Of a stretch of DNA of 17,050 nucleotides, positions 7,588 to 13,574 are shown one piece after another (position 1 is the first letter of the stretch; each line of letters starts with the position of its first letter). Where the stretch lies: the NCBI GenBank assembly GCA_900545075.1, contig UQXT01000044.1, forward strand, positions 1 through 17,050, given 5' to 3'. Made by a program: the position numbers and the translations under genes. Origin of the DNA: an uncultured Collinsella sp. Its GTDB lineage: Bacteria; Actinomycetota; Coriobacteriia; Coriobacteriales; Coriobacteriaceae. The notes beneath the pieces were generated by a model. The model saw nothing but the letters and a program-made list of their open reading frames with translations, had not been told where the DNA came from and ran no database searches.

Positions 7588-7601
7588 GGGGCCGGGGCCC
7601 C
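7588..7601 (-). promoter_or_regulatory. Compact G/C hairpin in the mrp leader
   Basis: A 14-base block of only G and C can fold as a 5-bp stem with a 4-base loop (GGGGC/GCCCC). It lies between the predicted mrp transcription start and its ribosome binding site. There is no T-tract after it, so it is not a terminator. A role in translation or RNA stability is possible. Confidence 0.3.
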
Positions 7602-7620
7602 GCAATGTGACACGAGCGTC

Positions 7621-7650
7621 ATTGTACCCTCGTTTGCGAGCGGGAGTCAT
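7621..7650 (-). promoter_or_regulatory. Candidate mrp promoter
   Basis: On the minus strand TACAAT (7626-7621) is a good -10. ATGACT (7650-7645) is a 4/6 match to TTGACA at 18-base spacing. The transcript would start about 50 bases before the mrp ATG. This fits a new unit beginning after the LTA-synthase-like gene, although no terminator for that gene is visible in the 145-base gap. Confidence 0.5.
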
Positions 7651-7710
7651 TTGCGATGCATTTGGGCCGAGCGTGCTTGCAATACGATGGTTCCAAGCGA
7701 ATGGGCGGGC

Positions 7711-9864
7711 TTACTGAACTTTGCTAGCGAACTCGAGGTATTGCATGCGCTGCAGCTTGTCGATCGTCGAGGCGTATGGGCTGTCTTCAGATTCCAAGTC
7801 GTAGCGCAGCCCGTCGGCACCGAGATAGCCGGCGACATTGATGGTGGGCACATCTGACCTTGTTGCAAGCAGGGCCTTTTGATAGTCGGTGAGCGGGGCG
7901 CCGATCTTATTAAGGGTAATGGCTGCAATCTCGTTTGCCCCGACGGTGTCGTAGACGTTGAGCTCGGTATTGCCGGCGATTTCATAGTTAGCCCAGACAA
8001 AATATGTCGACTGATAGATACGGAAAGCGTGGCTTGCCGTATCTTCCTGAGGGTACAGCTCGTCGTTGAGGGTCGTTGCGGCGCTCGGCTGATGGTCGCC
8101 AAAAAAGACAAGGACAACCGGTCTGCCGATATTGCGGAGCTCGTTGATAAAGTACTCGAGGTCCCGGTCGGATGCGTTGATGCAGGTAAGATAGGTGTTG
8201 AGCGCGCTATTGGCACCCTCGCTGGCTCCCTCGACCCAATAGTTTGTCAGCTCCTCGGCGGGAACGGTGCCATAGTCGTAGCCGCCGTGATTTTGCATCG
8301 TGACGTCAAAGATGAACTGTGGGGCTTCGTCGGTTCTAAGCAGGTCGAGTATCTTGTCGTAGGTGGCGTAGTCGCATACGCCGGCATGGTAATAGGGCGC
8401 ACCTTCGAAATCGCCGATTGAAAGAAAGTCTCCAAAGCCCAGCTGCTGATAGATTTTATCTCGATGGTAGTTGACGGGGTTTTGCGGGTGCATAGCGGTG
8501 GCGGTATACCCAAGCTCTTTAAGGTCCTTTGCCAGGCTGTTGACGCCATTCATCTGATACAGCTGATAGGGGATTTTGCCTAATCCGACAAAGGCCGTTG
8601 TCGCTCCGGTCAAAAATTCGAATTCGGAGTTCGCCGTTCCGCCACCGGCGACCGAAGCGAGCATGGTGCCGCGAACAAGTGTGTCGGGAAGCGAGTTGTA
8701 GAATGCGGGGCCGGTGTACCCGGCCGCCCGGAGCTGCTCAAAGCACGAAAGGTCGCTAAAACTCTCGTTCATGACGGCAACAATCGTCGGCTTGATTTCA
8801 TTGAACTGGGCAACGGCCGCCGCGCGCTGCTCGCTCGAGCCATATGTGCTGTCGTAGGTGGCGGCGAGCTCCTGCTCGATGCTCTGCGCCTCATCGGGCG
8901 TATAGTCTTCGGGCTTCTCAATGGGCAACTCGTTGACCATTTCGGTGAACGAAGTGATAAAACCCTGAGACGCATACGTGGTGATGGGCTGCCAACGGTC
9001 AAATCCAAAATTCAGCGCCTGCTCCAAGTCGATGCTGGAAAAGCCCGAGAGCCCCACAACGGTCACTAGCAGAAAAGCGCAGAGGTTAGCGGCGATTGCG
9101 GGGAAGACATGGGTGGGCGTACGGAGCTTTCTCGGTCGGATAAGCGAAAGAAGCCCCAGGGAAATCTCCAGCAGGGCGAGAGAGGTTACGATTCCGGCGG
9201 TAAAGGTAAACTCGTATCCCTCGCTCACTTCCATTGCGGTGCCAAGGGCCAAGATATCGCTTGGCAGGATGGCCTCGCCTTTAAACGTTATGACGAAGTG
9301 CTCGGCAATGCCAAGGATGCAACAGACGACGGGCACGAGGGCCATGACGCCTCCATGACGCTGTCCCAGCAAATAAAGGGAGAGCAGAACCGTCGCGAGC
9401 AGCCCGACGGAAAACCCGAATGAGTTGGCGGGAATGCGATAGAACGTTTCGTTGCAGGCAATTTCGAGTGAAACGAACGAGAGCGCTGAAACAGCGGCGA
9501 TGACAAGGATGTCACGGCAAATACAGGCAATCGTTCCCGTCGCAAGATCGGTTTGGTCGATAAGTCCCGAAACCAAGGGCTCGACAAGAAGTATGACGGC
9601 GGCTGCACCGAGCGCCGAATAAGAAAGGACCCATAGGGAATTGTCCTCATTTACGAGCAATTGATTCGTAATCCATGCAGCTACCATGCCGAGCGGGATG
9701 AGGAGCGTCGCGCACCAAAAGACGCGGGCAATGGGCGGCTTTTCATTGTGTTTGATTGAAAAATACACGCGCACGACGACGGTGGCCACGATAAGGACGG
9801 CGATGAATATGGGCAGATTGGCCATGTCACTCGAAGTGATTTCAAGGGGGATATCTTCGGTCAC
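7711..9864 (-). CDS. LTA synthase family membrane sulfatase/phosphoglycerol transferase
   Basis: This 717-residue protein is an integral-membrane enzyme of the alkaline-phosphatase/sulfatase superfamily, expected to transfer glycerol-phosphate or a similar group onto a surface glycopolymer outside the cell. About eight hydrophobic segments fill residues 14-275. An extracellular domain follows at about 355-717. The catalytic site is visible as NESFSD (metal Glu E367), the nucleophile Thr410 in GGGTANSEF, and D590-H591 in FFGDHQPS. LtaS of Firmicutes has five membrane segments, so this is a longer-headed variant. The start is GTG 9864 with GAGGA 6 bases upstream. A TTG 25 codons further up is open but has no ribosome site. 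It is divergent from uvrA. The natural polymer and donor are not known. Confidence 0.85.
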   Translation of the reverse strand: MTEDIPLEITSSDMANLPIFIAVLIVATVVVRVYFSIKHNEKPPIARVFWCATLLIPLGMVAAWITNQLLVNEDNSLWVLSYSALGAAAVILLVEPLVSGLIDQTDLATGTIACICRDILVIAAVSALSFVSLEIACNETFYRIPANSFGFSVGLLATVLLSLYLLGQRHGGVMALVPVVCCILGIAEHFVITFKGEAILPSDILALGTAMEVSEGYEFTFTAGIVTSLALLEISLGLLSLIRPRKLRTPTHVFPAIAANLCAFLLVTVVGLSGFSSIDLEQALNFGFDRWQPITTYASQGFITSFTEMVNELPIEKPEDYTPDEAQSIEQELAATYDSTYGSSEQRAAAVAQFNEIKPTIVAVMNESFSDLSCFEQLRAAGYTGPAFYNSLPDTLVRGTMLASVAGGGTANSEFEFLTGATTAFVGLGKIPYQLYQMNGVNSLAKDLKELGYTATAMHPQNPVNYHRDKIYQQLGFGDFLSIGDFEGAPYYHAGVCDYATYDKILDLLRTDEAPQFIFDVTMQNHGGYDYGTVPAEELTNYWVEGASEGANSALNTYLTCINASDRDLEYFINELRNIGRPVVLVFFGDHQPSAATTLNDELYPQEDTASHAFRIYQSTYFVWANYEIAGNTELNVYDTVGANEIAAITLNKIGAPLTDYQKALLATRSDVPTINVAGYLGADGLRYDLESEDSPYASTIDKLQRMQYLEFASKVQ

Positions 9865-9870
9865 GGACGT

Positions 9871-9876
9871 TCCTCT
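9871..9876 (-). promoter_or_regulatory. Ribosome binding site fixing the LTA-synthase-like start
   Basis: The minus strand reads AGAGGA here, 6 bases before GTG 9864. The first hydrophobic segment then begins about 14 residues in, as expected for a membrane protein. Confidence 0.65.
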
Positions 9877-9900
9877 GTTACAGAAAATTAAGTTCAGTAT

Positions 9901-9912
9901 TAGATTACTATA
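9901..9912 (-). promoter_or_regulatory. Possible -10 region of the LTA-synthase-like gene
   Basis: The minus strand carries overlapping -10-like hexamers (TATAGT at 9912-9907, then TAATCT) in an AT-rich run about 40 bases before the GTG start. No clear -35 is seen at standard spacing, so the assignment is weak. Confidence 0.28.
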
Positions 9913-9982
9913 ACCTTTCCACGGCATTTCGAGAAACAAAGCACCCGATACGCAAAGCTAAAGGTCTGCGAATCTTGTATTA

Positions 9983-9996
9983 CGAACATCTGTGCG
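9983..9996 (+). promoter_or_regulatory. Degenerate LexA-like (SOS) box before uvrA
   Basis: The 14 bases CGAACATCTGTGCG match 11 of 14 positions of the Gram-positive LexA consensus CGAACRNRYGTTYC. The left half-site is perfect and the right half degenerate. It sits just upstream of the possible uvrA -35, where a repressor site would be expected. uvrA is an SOS gene in many bacteria. The match is too weak to be sure. Confidence 0.25.
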
Positions 9997-9998
9997 CG

Positions 9999-10029
9999 TT
10001 GAGTGCGCTAAACTCATCGGCAGTATGAT
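9999..10029 (+). promoter_or_regulatory. Candidate uvrA promoter with small inverted repeat
   Basis: TTGAGT (9999-10004) and TATGAT (10024-10029) could serve as -35 and -10, although the 19-base spacer is long. A perfect 5-bp inverted repeat, TGAGT-N7-ACTCA (10000-10016), overlaps the -35 and could be a protein-binding site. Confidence 0.4.
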
Positions 10030-10039
10030 TCGATGCAAT

Positions 10040-10052
10040 AGGAGGCAAGGAG
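10040..10052 (+). promoter_or_regulatory. Tandem Shine-Dalgarno sequences fixing the uvrA start
   Basis: AGGAGG (10040-10045) and AAGGAG (10047-10052) stand in tandem. The second is 5 bases from ATG 10058, which sets this start rather than the in-frame ATGs at 9992 or 10025. Those lie within the promoter and have no ribosome site. Confidence 0.75.
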
Positions 10053-10057
10053 CTTCC

Positions 10058-12934
10058 ATGTCTGATTCTTCTATCGTTATCCGCGGCGCGCGCGAACACA
10101 ACCTGCGCAATATCGATGTTTCCATCCCGCGCGACGAGCTCGTGGTCATTACCGGCCTTTCGGGCTCGGGCAAGAGCTCGCTGGCGTTTGACACGATCTA
10201 TGCCGAGGGCCAGCGCCGCTACGTGGAGAGCCTGTCGAGCTATGCGCGCCAGTTTTTAGGCCAGATGGACAAACCCGACCTGGACTCGATCGACGGCCTT
10301 TCGCCAGCTGTTTCGATCGATCAGAAGACGACGTCCAAGAATCCGCGCTCGACGGTGGGTACCGTAACTGAGATTTATGACTACCTTCGTCTGCTTTTTG
10401 CACGTGTGGGCACGCCGCACTGTCCCGAGTGCGGTCGCGTTATCGAACGCCAGACCACCGACCAGGTCGCCGATAAGGTCCTGGCGGCGGGGGAGGGTCG
10501 TCGTGCGTTTGTGCTGGCACCGGTGGTACGCGGGCGCAAAGGCGAGTACACAAAATTGTTCGAGGATCTTCGGGCTGAGGGCTTTAGCCGCGTGCGCGTT
10601 GACGGCGAAGTGCGTTCGCTCGACGACCCCATCGATCTGGACAAAAAGTTCAAGCACGATATCGAGGTCGTAGTCGACCGCATCGTGATTCGGGAAAACT
10701 CTCTGGGCCGCATCGCCGAGTCTGTTGAGCAGGCGACTGCCTTGGCGCACGGTAATGTGAACGTGTACATGCTGCCCGATCGTGATGCTCCCGAGGGGAC
10801 CGAGGGCGAGCTGCTGGAGTATTCGTTGGCCCTGGCGTGCCCGGAGCACGGGCACTCCATCGACGACCTACAACCCCGCGACTTTTCGTTCAACGCGCCC
10901 TATGGTGCGTGTCCCGAGTGCGATGGTCTGGGCTTTAAGAAAACGGTCGATGCCGAGGCGCTGATCGAGGACCCGTCGAAGTCGATTGCCGACGGGGTCT
11001 TTGGAAGCCTGTTCGGCAATTCGAACTACTACCCCCAGATTTTCGCCGCGGTCTGCAAGCACTTTAAGGTGAGCGCGGATACGCCGTGGAAAGACCTACC
11101 TCCGCGGGTGCGCCGTGCATTTTTGGATGGCATGGGCGACAAGAAGATCTCGGTCGACTATCAAAAGCTCGACGGTCGTCGTAGTCAGTGGGACACCAAG
11201 TTTTCGGGCGTGCGCAATATCCTGTACGAGCGCTATACCGAGACGACCAACGAGAACACTAAGGCGCGCCTGGAGAAGTACATTCGCGAGGAGCCGTGCT
11301 CGAGCTGCCATGGCGCTCGCCTGCGCCCCGAGATGCTCGCCGTCACCGTGGGCGGCAAGTCCATTTATGAGGTCTGCTGCCTGTCGTGCCGCGAGTCGCT
11401 CGAGTTTTTTGAGGGCCTTGAGCTCACCGAGCGTCAACAATTCATCGGCGGTCGAATCGTCAAGGAAATCCTGGAACGCCTGCGTTTTCTGGTTGATGTC
11501 GGCCTTGATTATCTGACGCTCGATCGTGCTTCGGCGACGCTTTCCGGTGGTGAGGCGCAGCGCATTCGCCTGGCTACGCAGATCGGTGCTGGCCTCATGG
11601 GCGTTCTCTATATTCTGGACGAGCCTTCGATTGGTCTTCACCAGCGCGACAACGAGCGGCTGATCAAGACTCTCGAGCGCCTGCGCGATATCGGCAACAC
11701 CGTTATCGTCGTTGAACATGATGAGGACACGATTTGCGCTGCCGACTATGTGATCGATATGGGTCCAGGCGCGGGCGTCAACGGCGGGCACGTAGTCGCC
11801 GCGGGAACGCCCGCTGACATCATGGCGTGTCCCGAATCAATGACGGGTGCCTATCTAACCGGCAAGCGAATGATTCGAGTTCCCGATGAACGCCGCAACC
11901 CCGGACGTGGCTGTCTTAAGATTACGGGCGCATGTGCCAACAACCTCAAAAACGTTACCGCCAAGATTGAGTTTGGCACGCTTACCGTCGTAACCGGCGT
12001 ATCGGGATCGGGAAAGAGTTCCTTGGTCACCGATACGATTGCACCAGCCCTCACCAACGCTATCCATCGCTCTACGCGTCCCGTGGGCCCGTTCAAAAAA
12101 ATCGACGGCATCGAGTGCATCGATAAAGTGATCGATATTGATCAGTCGCCAATCGGCCGTACACCGCGCTCGAATCCCGCTACCTATATTGGTTTGTGGG
12201 ACGACCTGCGTGCGCTGTTTGCGAGCACGCCGGAGTCGAAGGCTCGTGGTTACTCGCCAGGACGCTTCTCTTTTAATGTGAGCGGTGGACGCTGCGAAGC
12301 GTGCAAGGGCGACGGCCAGATCAAGATCGAGATGCACTTTCTTCCCGATATTTATGTTCCTTGCGAGGTTTGCGGCGGCAAGCGCTATAACCGCGAGACG
12401 CTCGAGGTTACTTATCGAGGCAAGACTATCTCGGACGTACTCGACATGAGCGTGGCCGAGGCACTGGCTTTCTTTGGGAATATTCCGCAGATCAAGCGAA
12501 AGCTTCAAACCCTGTATGACGTCGGCCTAGGTTATGTGAGCTTGGGTCAGCCCGCCACGACGCTCTCGGGCGGCGAGGCGCAGCGTGTGAAGCTCGCCAA
12601 GGAGCTTCATCGTCTTCAGACGGGTAAGACGTTCTATATTTTGGACGAGCCTACGACCGGTCTTCATTTTGAGGACGTTCGCCAATTGCTAGATGTGCTT
12701 CAGCGCCTAGTCGATGCGGGCAATACGGTGCTGGTGATCGAGCACAACCTTGATGTCATCAAGGTCGCCGATCGCCTGATCGATATGGGTCCCGAGGGTG
12801 GTAACGGTGGCGGAACTGTCGTGGTCTCGGGTACGCCAGAGCAGGTTGCGGCATGCCCACAGAGCTATACCGGCAAGTTCTTGGCGCCGTTGCTCAAACG
12901 CGATAGGGAGCGTCAAGCGCAACTCGATGCCTAA
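10058..12934 (+). CDS. uvrA: UvrABC excision nuclease subunit A (UvrA)
   Basis: This 958-residue damage-recognition ATPase of nucleotide excision repair works as a dimer with UvrB. It contains two ABC ATPase modules. The first Walker A GLSGSGKS is at residues 33-40, with its ABC signature LSGGEAQR at 495-502 and LDEPSIGLH as Walker B. The second Walker A GVSGSGKS is at 647-654, with its signature at 836-843 and LDEPTTGLH as Walker B. The zinc sites are visible. The first is C261-P-E-H264 plus C285/C288, so a His replaces the second Cys found in E. coli UvrA. The second is CSSCHG and the third CEACKG with CEVCGG. Length is close to E. coli UvrA (940). The ATG at 10058 is chosen by its AAGGAG. 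A terminator follows 22 bases after the stop. Confidence 0.98.
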   Translation: MSDSSIVIRGAREHNLRNIDVSIPRDELVVITGLSGSGKSSLAFDTIYAEGQRRYVESLSSYARQFLGQMDKPDLDSIDGLSPAVSIDQKTTSKNPRSTVGTVTEIYDYLRLLFARVGTPHCPECGRVIERQTTDQVADKVLAAGEGRRAFVLAPVVRGRKGEYTKLFEDLRAEGFSRVRVDGEVRSLDDPIDLDKKFKHDIEVVVDRIVIRENSLGRIAESVEQATALAHGNVNVYMLPDRDAPEGTEGELLEYSLALACPEHGHSIDDLQPRDFSFNAPYGACPECDGLGFKKTVDAEALIEDPSKSIADGVFGSLFGNSNYYPQIFAAVCKHFKVSADTPWKDLPPRVRRAFLDGMGDKKISVDYQKLDGRRSQWDTKFSGVRNILYERYTETTNENTKARLEKYIREEPCSSCHGARLRPEMLAVTVGGKSIYEVCCLSCRESLEFFEGLELTERQQFIGGRIVKEILERLRFLVDVGLDYLTLDRASATLSGGEAQRIRLATQIGAGLMGVLYILDEPSIGLHQRDNERLIKTLERLRDIGNTVIVVEHDEDTICAADYVIDMGPGAGVNGGHVVAAGTPADIMACPESMTGAYLTGKRMIRVPDERRNPGRGCLKITGACANNLKNVTAKIEFGTLTVVTGVSGSGKSSLVTDTIAPALTNAIHRSTRPVGPFKKIDGIECIDKVIDIDQSPIGRTPRSNPATYIGLWDDLRALFASTPESKARGYSPGRFSFNVSGGRCEACKGDGQIKIEMHFLPDIYVPCEVCGGKRYNRETLEVTYRGKTISDVLDMSVAEALAFFGNIPQIKRKLQTLYDVGLGYVSLGQPATTLSGGEAQRVKLAKELHRLQTGKTFYILDEPTTGLHFEDVRQLLDVLQRLVDAGNTVLVIEHNLDVIKVADRLIDMGPEGGNGGGTVVVSGTPEQVAACPQSYTGKFLAPLLKRDRERQAQLDA

Positions 12935-12956
12935 TACATAGGTGTTTTTGAAACAT

Positions 12957-12998
12957 GAGCGCCGCCGATTCCTTGCGATTCGGTGGCGCTCTCTTTGT
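12957..12998 (+). terminator. Rho-independent terminator after uvrA
   Basis: A 12-bp stem with one G-U pair (12957-12968 against 12980-12991) closes an 11-base loop and is followed by TCTTTGT. It lies 22 bases after the uvrA stop and separates uvrA from the ybaK unit. Confidence 0.82.
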
Positions 12999-13027
12999 CG
13001 AGATAGCGTATGCCGCGCAAATGGACA

Positions 13028-13033
13028 TATACT
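13028..13033 (+). promoter_or_regulatory. Possible -10 of the ybaK-murJ-uvrC unit
   Basis: TATACT sits in a short AT-rich stretch about 40 bases before the ybaK ATG and after the uvrA terminator. A new promoter is needed here, but the -35 position (AGCGTA at 13005-13010) is a poor match. Confidence 0.35.
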
Positions 13034-13070
13034 TAAAAATTGCGTTTGTATATGAGGGAAAGGACATGCC

Positions 13071-13571
13071 ATGCCGAAGGCCGTGAAGACGTCGAAGACC
13101 AACGCCATGCGCGAGCTGGAAAGCGCCGGCATCCCTTATGTTCTCCATACGTACGAAGACGATGGCGATGAATCAGTGGGCCTTGGCGTTGCGATTTCCG
13201 AACAGCTTGGTGAGGAGCCCGGCCAGGGATTTAAGACCCTGGTCTGCACGACGCCGTCCAACGACCATGTCGTGTGCTGTATTCCCGTTGCCGACGAACT
13301 TGACCTGAAGGCTGCTGCGCGCGCCGCAGGGGAGAAATCTCTCGCCATGATGCACGTGAAAGATTTGCTTGCCGCGACTGGCTACGTGCGCGGTGGCTGT
13401 AGTCCTGTCGGTATGAAAAAGCGTTATCGGACGCTGATTGATGAGACATGTGTCCTTTGGGATACCATTTTTATCTCGGGAGGCAAGCGCGGCTACCAGC
13501 TTGAGGTTGCACCCGACGACTTAATTGCATTTTGTGGGGCCAAGGTCGCCCCGATTACGAGAGAGGACTGA
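13071..13571 (+). CDS. ybaK: YbaK/EbsC-family aminoacyl-tRNA deacylase
   Basis: This 166-residue cytosolic protein belongs to the YbaK/ProX editing family, whose YbaK members hydrolyse mischarged Cys-tRNA(Pro) and related products. The family's conserved pieces appear in order: KTNAMRELESAGI near the N-terminus, FKTLV with the key Lys K55, a LDLKAAARAAGEK segment, the GYVRGGCSPVGMKK signature at 104-117, and a late FISGGKRG. Length is standard. The ATG at 13071 has AAAGGA at 6-base spacing. It follows the uvrA terminator and ends only three bases before murJ, so the two are probably co-transcribed. EbsC-like members of the family have less certain substrates, so the tRNA specificity is inferred from family. 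Confidence 0.92.
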   Translation: MPKAVKTSKTNAMRELESAGIPYVLHTYEDDGDESVGLGVAISEQLGEEPGQGFKTLVCTTPSNDHVVCCIPVADELDLKAAARAAGEKSLAMMHVKDLLAATGYVRGGCSPVGMKKRYRTLIDETCVLWDTIFISGGKRGYQLEVAPDDLIAFCGAKVAPITRED

Positions 13572-13574
13572 GCG

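Noticed and set aside
7588..7601. G/C palindrome before mrp as a terminator of the LTA-synthase-like gene
   Set aside because: The stem is only five pairs and no T-tract follows on either strand. It also lies downstream of the mrp -10 box.
9865..9939. Longer LTA-synthase-like protein from TTG at 9939
   Set aside because: No ribosome site is seen before the TTG, and the added 25 codons overlap the AT-rich probable promoter. GTG 9864 has AGAGGA at good spacing.
9992..10057. Longer UvrA from ATG 9992 or 10025
   Set aside because: Both lie in the promoter region without ribosome sites. The family N-terminus aligns with the start at 10058.
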